This document shows, piece after piece, positions 52,485 to 63,385 of a DNA stretch of 64,000 nucleotides (its first letter is position 1; every line of letters begins with the position of its first letter). The stretch covers positions 49,726,370-49,790,369 of the forward strand of contig NC_021673.1 in the NCBI RefSeq assembly GCF_000247815.1, written 5' to 3'. This DNA is from Ficedula albicollis (Eukaryota; Chordata; Aves; Passeriformes; Muscicapidae). A model generated the notes under the pieces. That model ran no database searches, was not told where the DNA came from, and saw only the letters and a program-made list of their open reading frames with translations. The translations under genes were made by a program, and so were the position numbers.

Positions 52485-52781
52485 AAATTCTTCCTGTATG
52501 GATCAACCTTCTAGTGATGGTGAAACTAGAAGAAGACCACTCTAAGCAAACACAGGATGAATCGGGTCCCAGCTGATGCAGAAAATGCTCACAGTAGCAG
52601 TGTGGAATCTTGTTCTTCCTTGCGAGATGTCCACTCCATCAACCCAACGCAGCTGATCACAAGGATTGAGTCATATGAAGGCAGGGAGAAGAAAGGCATA
52701 TCAGATGTCAGAAGGACTTTCTGTTTATTTGTTACATTCGATCTCTTATTCATAACCTTACTGTGGATAATAGAATTAAAT
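52485..52781 (+). CDS. STARD3NL: STARD3NL first coding exon (5' UTR 52485-52556, coding 52557-52781)
   Basis: The exon follows a T/G-rich tract ending in TTTAG at 52484 and ends at donor GTGAGT (52782). It holds 72 bases of 5' UTR and codons 1-75: the cytosolic N terminus and the first transmembrane helix (RTFCLFVTFDLLFITLLWII). It ends in phase 0 after Asn75. Because the exon starts with a splice acceptor, the transcription start must lie in an untranslated exon further upstream. Confidence 0.93.
52498..52545 (+). promoter_or_regulatory. uORF 1 in the STARD3NL 5' UTR (15 codons)
   Basis: An ATG at 52498 opens a 15-codon frame stopping at TAA 52543-52545, 11 bases before the main ATG. Its start context is weak at -3 (T) but has G at +4. 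If the exon is used as annotated, ribosomes meet this ATG before the main start. Confidence 0.6.
52517..52576 (+). promoter_or_regulatory. uORF 2 overlapping the STARD3NL start codon
   Basis: An ATG at 52517 has G at -3 and G at +4, a strong initiation context. It opens a 19-codon frame ending at TGA 52574-52576, in a different frame from and overlapping the main start at 52557. Ribosomes using it could not reinitiate at the main ATG, so it would repress the main frame. The first uORF runs past this ATG and might bypass it. Confidence 0.55.
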
Positions 52782-55700
52782 GTGAGTTGTCTTTTCAGTA
52801 CCTACCCTTAGACGTTATATTGTTTATTAACTTCAGAGATAGTTGATAAATTGCTTCTTTCTATCCAAAATTATGTTATTTGTATCTATTTAAGTTTAAA
52901 CAGCTTCTTACTTTAAGCTTCCCTGAAGACAGTGCTACTCAACTGCATCTACTTTTATTCATTAGGATATGTGCTTTTCTTCTTTTTATGAAACCTTTAG
53001 ACATTCCTGTAGTCTGTGAACCATGCTGAAAAAAACCAAAAACTTTGGAAATCCAGTGTAGTCTTCAGGCATCAAATAAACAAAAATGTTACTGTATGTC
53101 TTTGAATCTAGCAAGAAGTGTGAATTTTAACTGGATTCGAGACTCTGCAGTCTGAGTAACTTTTAAGTCAGTGATATGTCACTGAGGTCTTAGTCCCTGA
53201 AAGGACTTCTAATGGCTGCAACTTTTATTTTGTTGTGATAGATTTTCTTTGATGTAAACGTACTGTGTTATACATTATGGATGGCGGGGAGTATTTAAAC
53301 AACATAAACTCCCACAGTTGCCACCTTTTTACTCCGGCATTTGTGATCTGGAAAATGAGGCTGTTCTCCTAAAATTTCCAGAAAGCAACAGGATAGCTCA
53401 TTTGTTGTTATTTCATAAGTAGCATCCTAGTTCTTGAGCTGGGTTTTAAGCTATAATCTAGATTGCATTTAAGAAAAGACACATTAGGGAAGGATCCTAT
53501 TTCTAGAAAGAAAGATCTTGAGTACATATTTTTTATAAGCATTTCTTTACTGGATAAATAGCCTTGGTTATTAATTTACATTATGAAGCTTCAGGAGCTG
53601 ACTGTTCGATAGTTCATTGATACAGTAAAAAAATACTCATTCTGATTTAATTTGAGAAAGCAGATTTTGCTTGTCTGAATGATGAATTTTTGGGACTACA
53701 CTTTCTGTGTTCTCTCTAGGTGGAAAAATGTTGTAGCATAGTGTTCTGGTGCAGTTCTGGTTTTTTAGGCCAGTTTTTCAACAGCTTGTAGACCTAGAGG
53801 AACAGAGTGGGTTTATATCCCTTGTTGAGGTTTCAGAGTACAGATTCTCACATTAGAGCTCTCAGAACATTGAAGACTCTGAATAGAAAATGCTACCAAC
53901 TCATGATGTTTCATTATGAATGCTACAGCATCAAGGGACTTCAAGACCACAGTTTTCTTTGTAAAATGACGTATTTTCAGGACAACATATTGTGAACTGG
54001 TGTCCTATACTGCCACATGTCAGCAAGAATAAAAACCAGGTTTTTGTCATTAGAAATCAATGATATTAGAAGCTAAAATTTGCTGTCTGGGATCTGACAT
54101 GTGCTTAGATTTTTTGTTCTATTTTTCTTTGAATTGCTTTGTTAGCTGGGAAGTAAAATAGCATTGTGTTAGGATTGTATGTTATTGGTAATGGGTCAGA
54201 ATTGCTATGAGAGTTCCTGTAAGCATTGTTTTCACTTTGTTGCTATTATCCAGTTTCCTTTGGTGTAGTGCTGTTTATTGTTAAATGCTTTGGCGAGTAG
54301 CTCCATGGCATTTTGAGCAATCATCAAGTCTTCCATGGTTCTGTGTTTATCCTTATGTTAACATGGTGGTGCTCACACAGCTGCACAGTGATTAACAGCC
54401 TGGAAGGGGGAAAGTTGATCGTCCATATTTATGCTGGAAGCAAATAATCACACTTGATGCAGTAGAGCAACCAAGGGAAAACCATATTTAGTAAGTGGTT
54501 TGTTAGGTAGCCATAGAGGAGAGGGAGAGGAGAAGAAATAGAAGAAATTCAGAGTTGAGGGATTAGTCTCAGGAAAACACTGTCCAGCACTATAGGTGGA
54601 AAAGTGTGGAAGTGTGTAGACTGCATTGCTTTGAGATAGTGAGCATATGTTGTTGGCATGCTTTGGTAGCACCTTTCCTTACGAAGATGACAGTAGACAA
54701 ACTCAGTATTAAAACCTTCTGTTGGTGTTGCTTTACGTAACTATTTCATGCAGTGCTTAAATAAGGAAGTTCACATCAAAAACAACAGGAAATGGACACT
54801 GAGTTACGTAACTATTTCATGCAGTGCTTAAATAAGAAAGTTCACATCAAAAACAACGGGAAATGGACACTGAGGTTTTTCATTTTCAACTAAGATAGAT
54901 ACTCCTCTCATTCTCTGAGCCAACACACTTTAAATTATCTTCTTACAAGGCCAGTTTGAACAGTAGAATCCTTCCACTGAAAGAAACATGGTGGTGGCTA
55001 AGGAAGATGTAATTTTGAATCTCATCAGCAAATGGAAGAACTAAACTTGAATGTTAGTTATTTGTGCGAAATTAGTCTAATAGTTGCAGCTTCTGCTTTT
55101 TTACTGTGGATCTTTTGGCTCAGCTTTCCTAACAAATTGTGTGAGGGCTGATAAGGAAGAGATCTGAAGTATGAATTCAGTTTCTGTTCTATTTCTTATT
55201 TGCTAACATGTGACTAACTAGAACTGGGTTATGGTTGGCTTTTTGATCAGCTGTTTTGATCCTCCTTTTAAGAGGTAAAATGCTTTGTGAGTTTGTGTAA
55301 CAGACCTTAACATTTGATGATTTATTCCTCCCTCAACTTGTTTGCTTTTATTTTGAGACAGCCTGAAATGTAGATTGCCTTGGCCAGATGATAATCCTGG
55401 ATGTTTTCACTTGGAAAAGTTTATGCAATCTTGAAAAACAAAGAACAACAGTAGTCTTGACATTATCACTCTTGCCAGACAGCTTTTCTGTATTTAGTTT
55501 AATGATCTTTTTGTGTATCAGCAGGGAATTACTAGTTTTGCTCTTCATATTTGAGTGTATTTTGTTTTCTGAAGCTGTGTGTGTTGTTGTTCCTTTGTAG
55601 GTAAAAGGAGGCATTGAGACTACCTTAGAGAAAGAAGTCCTACATTATGACTACTCTTCTTCATATTTTGATATATTTGTAAGTGTTCTTAAAAAAAGAA

Positions 55701-58700
55701 AAAGGAACATCAAGAGTATAGTTTTCCCAATCCTCCTTCCACAGATGTTTCCTAGTTTGAGTCTTTTGAAAGGGTTGATCTTTTCTTGATAATTTAAACC
55801 AGAAGAGCCAAGTTTCACCCATCTAGGGGTTGCCCAGTCCTGTTCTGGCAGCAGGCTCATGGAGCCTGTGGATGGAAATACTTAGGATCAATTGATTTGC
55901 ATCCTTGGCTTTGGGGTGCATGGAAAAGCCGATGGAAAACCAAGTCAAAACTTTGATGTGATTTAAGGTAATTAATAAGAGGACAAGACCCATAGCCCTC
56001 CAGCTCTAAAATCATTTTGATTAAACCAATATTTTTGTCCTTCCTTGGGCATAAGGTGGCTGCAATGAGGAGACTTGTTCCCAGAGTGGCCTGCACAGGG
56101 CAGGTTTTTCAGAGTTCTCTGTTTTATAACTCAAACAGTAAAAAGACCTGACTTGGAGTATGATTCTCCTTTACTATGTTTAAGTACCTTAGGCACATAA
56201 GAGGAGCTCTGTTGCATTAGGAAATTTCTTTCTTTAAGCAAAGCTGTAGCTCCGTAATTGCAATGCATTTTGCACTGCACATCCCAAGTAAAAGCTGTTT
56301 CTTTACATTTCTTCTAAAGGCATGATTGTTAATTCTACCAGATCTTGTTTGCCTAGCAGAGGTGATTTGGTTTCATATCAGTCATTCTATACTGATGACC
56401 ATATCCAGAATCTCTCTTTGAAACTGGTATGAAAACCCATCCTTACTTCTGCATTGGACATCTGCTGTGTCAAATTAACTTACGTACTGGATTTAAAAAT
56501 TTATAAGCTAGCAAGCTATGCTCCTTCTCCCTTTCTCATTGTTTTGCTGGCAGGTTCTCCATGATATACCATACTGCAGAAGGCAAAAAACGTTATCTGT
56601 GAATGTTGATGCTCTGGAAATTACTTTATCCTGTAGGTGAAACAAGCATAAAGAACATGTAATGCAAAATAATAGACATGTATTCCCTGAGAAGGGACTA
56701 CAACTTTAAATTTTGCAAAATTTTTTGTGGGTTTTTATAGGATTTCCTCTGTTTCTACTACACATTTGTATAAAATTAAATAGATTTATCATACCTCTGC
56801 CCAAGGCTGTCTTTGATTTCTCTTCATTTTTAAGCATTGGTTTCACACTTTTTCGATTTAAAACAAGTTGGAGACAATCTACTATCAAAAAATAAACAGG
56901 GAAGTTGAAGCTTGAGGTCCCTGATTCAGAGATCTTGTCTGTCTGCTACTGATTTAATTTTCTGGCCTACAAATACCATAACTTATTTTTTTCTACTGCC
57001 AAACAGAATGACTTGCTATTGTTGGCATCTACATAAAGAATAATTGTGATGAACATTGTTGCAATGTTAATATTTCACTAAATACTAGAGGTATAGTAGC
57101 ACAGTGCTAAGATCATTGAGATGCACAGTGATGTTCAGGGTATTTGCTGGATTAACCTCATCCAGATTTAACTGTTTAGATTCCAGTCAGGTAAAATGAT
57201 CATGAACACACTTTGCATAGCTTTCTTACGTTTCTTATGTTTCTAACTTATTTGTGGAATGGCACATGCTTGCATATTTGAGCCTGTGTAGGCATGTGGA
57301 TGTTGCCATTTGCTTTACAAATGGGAAATTACCTTCTATTTCTGTTTTATAAAGGCACATTCAAATTTGTTTCTAGCAGAACTTAGACTGTCCTGTTTTA
57401 AGTTTATAAGTAGTTATTATTTTTGGTGAGCTAAGGATATTGTGGTTCTTCTGTGTTCTGAATTAACCAACCAGTATTTTTTCCTCTCTCTATAGCTACT
57501 GGCAGTCTTTCGGTTTAAGGTGTTAATACTTGCATATGCAATGTGCAGACTACGCCATTGGTGGGCAATAGCTGTGAGTAGTAGCCAAGCATAATGGAAT
57601 TTTTCCTAGAATGGATCAAGCAAACAAAATTTAGATGCCTCTTAACGCTTGTATGTTAAGAATCATCTTGATGGTGTGTATCTAAGAATTTGTTGTACCG
57701 TAACAAATTAAAAACTTGTTTTCTTGAAGATTTTCAGCCTAAAGGCAAGAATTTAATAGCACAGTGGGGGTGGTTCTTATTAGGTATCCTGTTAATGGAA
57801 ATGGAAGATTTATTTTTAATCCAGTATGGATGACTAGTCATAACTGCTTGTTACCTCTGAGACTTGTTAATTTATGTTGGAAATATTTTTGCATTTGTTA
57901 TAGTGGACCTTCTTCAAAAACAAGAATTGGCATTATTGTGCCAGAGATCCAGGTGTCCATTAAGTCACACATTCTTACTTTAAAAAGTTTTAGGTGTAAC
58001 CCATTGAACACTAGCAGTTGTATTGCTTCATGCTCCAATATTACAGGTTAAATATTCATCCCTTCTTTAAAAGGAAATTCTCAAGAACTGTAGGCAGCCA
58101 CATTTGGATTGGAGTGGATTTGAACCAGTATCTTTATTGCAACTGTGTGGTGTGGATGACAAAGAATACAAAATTTGGTGAAAAATTCATGCTTCCACCA
58201 GTCAATACTGGAGGTTGTAACACAACAGGTGTATTGCTGGCTTAGTGCTTTGTAAATCAGACATTTTCTTTTTTTCCCTTACTCTGTGGTAGGTGCATGT
58301 AGAACATGTTCATGTCTAACTTTCTTCAAGTGAGTAGCATGCAGTTTGCTAAGTACTCTGAGACTACGTGCCATGATTTTTATAGATTGTGTTTCTAGCA
58401 TGGCACAAACACATACATAATAGTAGCCACTGCTCTAATTGTGCTTATATTTAAATGCATGCCTCTTGAAAGTTCTTGCTCGTTTCTAGCATGGCACAAA
58501 CACATACATAATAATAGCCACTGCTCTAATTGTGCTTATAATTAAATGCATGCCTCTTGAAAGTTCTTGCTTTGTGCTTATATTTAAATGCATGCCTCTT
58601 GAAAGTTCTTGCTCTTAGTTGTGTAGCTTTAGAGTATTTCTTAACCCACCAACTTGATGCATTTGTGAGATGGTGAGAGTGAACCCATCATGATAGTAAG

Positions 58701-61700
58701 TAATTAGATACATAAAGCTTCAGTGAAGATTTTGCCAAAGCCTGGAATCTTAACATCCCACCTGTGCTTGACAGAAGTTGGTTCTGTTGTTTTTTAAAGA
58801 ATTGCTGGATCCAAATGCACTATAAGGTATAGAGGCCTTGCTTATGGGAACAGTACTTGTTCACTGATCTTTTTTTGAGGGGGGAGGTTTAGATATTTTA
58901 CCCAGCATGCCAATTTTAAAAATATATCAGGGAGTATCAAATCTTAAAAAAAATAAATTTTTCAAAATACCACTTCATGAATTAAAATATTTATTCCAAT
59001 TTACTCACACAAAGATGTTTTGGTGTTTGAAATGGATATTTTGACTTGGACAGTAGTGAAAAGCATTTAGAACGATTGCTGTTTTCTTTTTTTCACAAAT
59101 ACATAAATAGTTGGGGTTTTTTTAAGGGACTTGATGGATAAAGTACACTATCTTTATTATATAGTGTGATCACAATTTACGTAACTCAGGCAGTTTAACA
59201 ATTTACATAACTCAGGTAGTTTAGATTCTACACAAATGCTATGTGGAAATCAACGTTTGGAGATGTTTGTATTAAAATTTATCTCTTATAAGGTTTTTAA
59301 ATAACACTTTAAGTTAATTGTATCATGCTTGTTACATTTTATTAATCTGTGTGATATCGTGGTTGTCAGTAAATATTTAAAGTTTCAACTCATAGATAAT
59401 GGCAGACATAAAAAACTAAATCCATTTATTAGTTTATCTGTTCTGTCTCTTTCAGTTTACAACAGCAGTGACCAGTGCCTTTTTATTAGCAAAAGTAATT
59501 ATTTCACAGGTATATATTCTAATCAAATGTTTGTTTTACTTTGTTTTCTTAAAAACAAGATTCTTCAGAGTAATTTTTGTAATGTTTTTCTTTCTTTCTT
59601 TCTAGCTGTTCTCACAGGGTGCTTTTGGCTATGTGCTGCCCATCATATCCTTCATACTTGCCTGGATTGAAACTTGGTTTTTGGACTTTAAAGTGTTACC
59701 ACAAGAAGCTGAAGAAGAAAATAGTAAGCTTGTGATATTTCCTGCAGTTGGCAACATTTGATCTCATATTAACTGGCAGAAGAATACTTCTTTCCGCTTC
59801 TCAAAATCTGATGAGCTGTGGAAAAAATTAAATCAAATGGCGTGATCTTTTCCTCTTGGGAAAGGAACATATGCTTTCAAAGAAGTGAGGTTTTAATTAA
59901 TTTAGGGAGGCAAAGTTAAAAGTTAGAAGGGTCAGATCAGCAATTTTTCAAGCAGTTGGGAATGTATTTAATTTTGTATGCTTGAGATATGAAAATTTAA
60001 CTGACTTGGGCTTGTAAAACTTCATTTTTTGGATAATGCATAAAGGGTCTGGCTCCTCTTTTAGGAAGAGTAGACACACTAACTAATTCAATGTCACTAA
60101 CTCTTCTTTTGAGGTGGAAAGGGAAAAGCAAAGAAGTGTTGTGGAGAGTAATGCACAGGCAGAATGAGACCAGAACAAGTATGAATTTCAACCTTTGAGA
60201 TGAGGCACCAGGTCATCTGACATTCAGTATATTCAACTAAATGGAGGAAATTCACTGTTTCAGTGGGAAGAGAATACTGCTTGATTGGTGAGGGAAAGAA
60301 AACTTACAGATGCTTGTGAGCTTCAACATCAGGAGAGTAATTATACAGCCAACCTGTTATTTATGCATTACTACCTGAAATACAGTCTGAAACTCTGTTG
60401 GAAAGACATGTTTATCTGTTAGGTAAATCAAAAAACTTTACATAGGCATGGATGCCTCCATTTTCGTGTGCTCTGAATGCAGTCTTTCTACTTTGATCCT
60501 TTCCCTCTTTTTCAGTGGTCTGAGAAATAAGTTGGGTAAATGACAACAGTGGGGTTTGCCTGAAGGAAAAGAAACTTAGAGTAACATTTTTTATCTTATG
60601 GAGCGATGAGGAAATACAGCTGCATCACAGTGTTATCTAAATAGAGAAGAAATCAAACCAGTTCAGAGACTTCTCCATCTTTTCATATTGAATATTCATA
60701 GACAAAATATTCCATACATACACATGCAAGTAGTTCATGAAGGTTGCAGAAACTGAGTATGTTGAGAAAGGTCAGTGAAAGCGAGCTGTTAATGAAGGGT
60801 CATAGTGGCAAAGAGAGAAAATATTTTATTTGGTTATGCGTGCAGCCTCACTGATCATTAAGAATACATTTCAGAAGTTATAGTTAGCCATTGAGTATTG
60901 ATGAATTTACATATGGCAACCTTATAATGTAACTGCACATAGTAGAAGGAAGGAGTCCTTAATTCATGAGTTCAATATCTCTGTTTTGCTAGTGTGTGTC
61001 ACCTTAGCTGCCAGCATTTAAATAGAAGGCATAAGTATTAAATTAATTGTTGATGCTTTTAAAATTATATTTATTTAAAGAAATAACTGATTAGGAATGC
61101 TAATGTAATACATCAGTCGTCAAGATTCTTCATCAGTATTTGATCTTTAAGATTTTATGTGTTAGGATTGAGGAATTATTTTCTGATTTTTTTTTTCTTT
61201 TAGGATTTTTAATAGCACAGGATGCTTCAGAACGAGCAGCTCTTCTGCACCCGGGAGTCCTCTCTGATGGGCAGTTCTATTCTCCTCCTGAGTCTGTAGC
61301 AGGTAGTTACATTTGCTTAGTGAAAGATTTTTCATATTCACTTTACACTCCTGCATATTTCATGCCCTTCAAGAGGGGAAGGGAAAAAAGATATTTTTGT
61401 TTTTAAATGAAAACTGTATTTATCATCCTAAAATGTAAGATTCTTGTTTGTTCAGTAACTCAGTTTAATTACTACCTACCAAATGAATTACAATACACGT
61501 GATTGGTGTATTTGAAGTCATGTTCTGACTAAAAGGAGAGGTAAGTCTGAAAGAAAATCGCGCCACAACTGAAAGGAGGAAGTTATGATTTGCTTCTGCC
61601 ATTGGTGATCCTTTCAGGTCCCTTCCAGCTTGGGGTGTTCTGTGACTCTGTGATCTCTTATGTGTCAGCAATAGCATTTATGCAGCAATGCACTATTTAA

Positions 61701-63368
61701 TCCAGCCTAAACTTGGAGCTTTATAGTGTCTTAGGATAGACAGCGAAACTGGAACTGCTCTAAGGCAAACAGAAATTTTAATCAGAGCTCCTTTTCTTTT
61801 CTCATAACAAAAAGAAAAAGCCTTCTCTCTCTAAAAAGGCTCACCTGTTGGGGTAAATCAAGTCGGGGGTAGTGTTAAGTACATCTTAACTCTGCATATC
61901 ATGTGCTTTGTCTACTTGAGATATGAGTCGATTAAGTAAAAAATAAATGTAAATACTGCAAGATTCAAGAATGTGTCTCAAGCATTTCAAGGAAATATAA
62001 ATAATTTCATAATGGATCTAATCAATTCAAGTTACCTGAGAATGCAGTGGAAACCCTCAAATCCTGTATCTGTCTTTTTTCCCTAAAATGTAAACCTCCT
62101 CTGCAAAGCTGTACTATATGATGCAGTATAATTAAAATAATATCTGCTAATTGCTGCAGATAAGTTTGTCTATCTTGCATTATAGAATTATACATGTTAG
62201 CAATATTTTTCATTTTAATGTCTATCTGGTTTCTCTATGCTGAGCATCTTGGCTTAGTGAATGACTTCGAGCTCTGTCTAGGGGTCACAGAGCATTAGTG
62301 TCAAGTATAACCAATGATTCAAGGTGAAAATTGATTTTAGCTAAAACTGTGGGTCTGTTTGAGGAATAATGGGAATGTTGTACTGGACTCAGCTGTTCAA
62401 CCTGGGTTTTGAGGGGTTTTTTTAGCAACAATTTTAGAATACAAGAGTGCGAGAGGAAGGGTAACTGGAGCTAACATGCTTTTCTAGACATTGTGACTGG
62501 GTTGGTGTTTCTTGCGCAGTGAGGTGTTGTAGATGCATGTGTCGTCTAAAGGTGTGCCATTCCTTTCAGCTTGCCCAGTGGGATTCAGTAACAGCTCAGG
62601 TGCTTTCTCCAGGTCTGCCATGACTGCCAAGTACAGTTTAAGCACCCTTTATGGTGAGATGCAAAAGAAATAGACAGATTAATATATTTGTGCTAACACA
62701 CTCTGGTAGTCACAAAATGAAACTGCTGGAAAATGTAGAGTAAAAATAGCTCATAATTAAAATTTTTTTCAAAAATCTGCATATCTTTCTGAGAAGACAA
62801 GCTATGGATTGTTCTAAGAGCAATTTTTGGTCATTTTGCCATACATATTGATTTGACAAGTATTTAGAGATAAACTATTCCCTGTGATCATGCAGCAGGG
62901 AATAAACCGCTCTGCTGATATGGCAACATTTCTTAAAACAAATCTTTGTTTTTAGGAGGTGACATTTAAAATGAGCTTGGTCGGAATTTTCAGCGTATTT
63001 GTCTCTTTTTGTCTTTCTTGAAGCTACACCTGTCTGAGGACATACTGTGGAGCCACTTCTTTATATGGGGTGACGCTTCATCTTTGACATTGGTTGCTTG
63101 GTAACCAAGTCTATTCTGGAGATAGCAAGTGGAAAATCAGCCTGGAAAGAGTAAATTTATTCAGTTTCTGTACAATTTGATCTTCAAAATGTGGCAGATA
63201 TGCTCTTCCAAGAAATTAAACACATTCAGACTAATTTGTAAAAAAAAAGAAAGCTTAACACTTTTGTGTCTTTTAACTCCTCTCTGATCTACAGCATTCC
63301 TGTCTTCCTTTTCAGGTTCTGATGAAGACTCTGAAGAAAAACAAGACAGTGAAAAACCGATTGTATAG
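52557..63368 (+). CDS. STARD3NL: STARD3NL, MENTAL-domain late-endosome/ER contact protein (7 coding exons)
   Basis: Coding exons 52557-52781, 55601-55678, 57496-57573, 59456-59509, 59606-59723, 61204-61302 and 63316-63368 join in frame to 234 residues, the length I know for the mammalian protein. The sequence begins MNRVPADAEN and contains the family signature SINPTQLITRIESYEGREKK. It has four hydrophobic helices (about 53-74, 98-118, 123-145 and 151-173) forming the MENTAL domain, known from STARD3/STARD3NL to sit in late-endosomal membrane and bind cholesterol. Residues 208-214 (QFYSPPE) match a phospho-FFAT motif, with Ser211 in the place of the acidic residue, followed by an acidic tail. 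Such motifs bind VAP proteins at the ER, so the protein is expected to tether ER to late endosomes. It lacks the START lipid-transfer domain of STARD3. All introns are GT-AG. The start ATG has A at -3. Identification rests on recognition of the family sequence and is very secure; the exact C terminus (EKPIV, stop) is slightly less so. Confidence 0.96.
52782..55600 (+). other. STARD3NL intron after coding exon 1
   Basis: 2,819 bases, GTGAGT...TTTGTAG. Contains the 71-bp tandem duplication at 54.7 kb and no other recognised element. Confidence 0.9.
54733..54874. repeat. 71-bp tandem duplication in STARD3NL intron
   Basis: TTACGTAACTATTTCATGCA starts at 54733 and 54804. Both end GGAAATGGACACTGAG, with two differences (AAGGAAG/AAGAAAG and AACAGG/AACGGG). 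Confidence 0.92.
55601..55678 (+). CDS. STARD3NL: STARD3NL coding exon 2 (residues 76-101)
   Basis: Acceptor TTTGTAG ends at 55600 and donor GTAAGT starts at 55679. The 78 bases give 26 codons in phase 0, VKGGIETTLEKEV... to ...YFDIF. This is the luminal loop after helix 1 and the start of helix 2. It aligns with the human family sequence without a gap. Confidence 0.95.
55679..57495 (+). other. STARD3NL intron after coding exon 2
   Basis: 1,817 bases, GTAAGT...CTATAG. No mobile element or RNA recognised. Confidence 0.9.
57496..57573 (+). CDS. STARD3NL: STARD3NL coding exon 3 (residues 102-127)
   Basis: Acceptor CTCTCTATAG ends at 57495 and donor GTGAGT starts at 57574. The 26 codons (LLAVFRFKVLILAYAMCRLR, then HWWAIA) hold most of helix 2 and the start of helix 3. 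Phase 0 on both sides. Confidence 0.95.
58391..58616. repeat. 91-bp tandem duplication plus partial third copy in STARD3NL intron
   Basis: GTTTCTAGCATGGCACAAAC starts at 58391 and 58482. The last 42 bases of the unit (from TGTGCTTATA) occur a third time from about 58573. Differences are one or two per copy. Confidence 0.92.
59172..59223. repeat. 26-bp tandem duplication in STARD3NL intron
   Basis: ACAATTTAC(G/A)TAACTCAGG(C/T)AGTTTA occurs at 59172 and again at 59198, with two transitions. Confidence 0.85.
59456..59509 (+). CDS. STARD3NL: STARD3NL coding exon 4 (residues 128-145)
   Basis: Acceptor CTCTTTCAG ends at 59455. The donor is the weaker GTATAT at 59510. The 18 codons FTTAVTSAFLLAKVIISQ form helix 3. 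Only 96 bases of intron separate this exon from the next, the shortest intron of the gene. Confidence 0.94.
59606..59723 (+). CDS. STARD3NL: STARD3NL coding exon 5 (residues 146-184 plus first base of codon 185)
   Basis: A (CTTT)n-rich pyrimidine tract and TCTAG precede 59606. Donor GTAAGC follows at 59724. The 118 bases encode helix 4 (YVLPIISFILAWIETWFLDF) and the start of the cytosolic tail (KVLPQEAEEEN), ending in phase 1. Codon 185 (Arg) is completed by the next exon. Confidence 0.95.
59724..61203 (+). other. STARD3NL intron after coding exon 5
   Basis: 1,480 bases, GTAAGC...TTTTAG, phase 1. No repeat recognised. Confidence 0.9.
61204..61302 (+). CDS. STARD3NL: STARD3NL coding exon 6 with the phospho-FFAT core
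   Basis: Acceptor TTCTTTTAG ends at 61203. The donor is GTAGTT at 61303, a non-ideal site. The 99 bases complete Arg185 and encode residues 186-217, including QDASERAALLHPG and the FFAT core QFYSPPESVA. The last G is the first base of Gly218. Confidence 0.94.
61303..63315 (+). other. STARD3NL intron after coding exon 6
   Basis: 2,013 bases, GTAGTT...TTTCAG, phase 1. Contains the CR1-type tail at 61.6 kb. An acceptor/donor pair near 62569-62612 (CCTTTCAG ... TCTCCAG|GT) could delimit a cryptic exon, but nothing supports its use. Confidence 0.85.
61604..61655 (+). mobile_element. CR1-type 3' tail fragment in STARD3NL intron
   Basis: GGTGATCCTTTCAGGTCCCT, TCCAGCTTGG and TTCTGTGACTCTGTGA match the 3' tail shared by CR1 elements and CR1-mobilised SINEs. 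It lies about 300 bases after the exon carrying the FFAT motif. Confidence 0.6.
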
Positions 63369-63385
63369 CAAATAAGAAAAACCAG
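63316..63385 (+). CDS. STARD3NL: STARD3NL last coding exon with stop at 63366-63368
   Basis: Acceptor CCTTTTCAG ends at 63315. The exon completes Gly218, encodes SDEDSEEKQDSEKPIV and stops at TAG 63366-63368. The acidic run strengthens the preceding FFAT motif. A strong donor CCAG|GTAAGT occurs at 63386, 17 bases after the stop, so the 3' UTR may be spliced. The human C terminus, as I recall it, ends slightly differently (PLLEL), so the last residues here are lineage-specific or reflect an alternative end. Confidence 0.9.

Larger units (their letters stand above)
57574..59455 (+). other. STARD3NL intron after coding exon 3
   Basis: 1,882 bases, GTGAGT...TTTCAG. Contains the tandem duplications at 58.4 and 59.2 kb. 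Confidence 0.9.

Noticed and set aside
62569..62612. Possible extra STARD3NL exon between CCTTTCAG and CCAG|GT
   Set aside because: The exons on either side already join in frame to the family's normal sequence, so an insert here would be unusual and nothing supports it.
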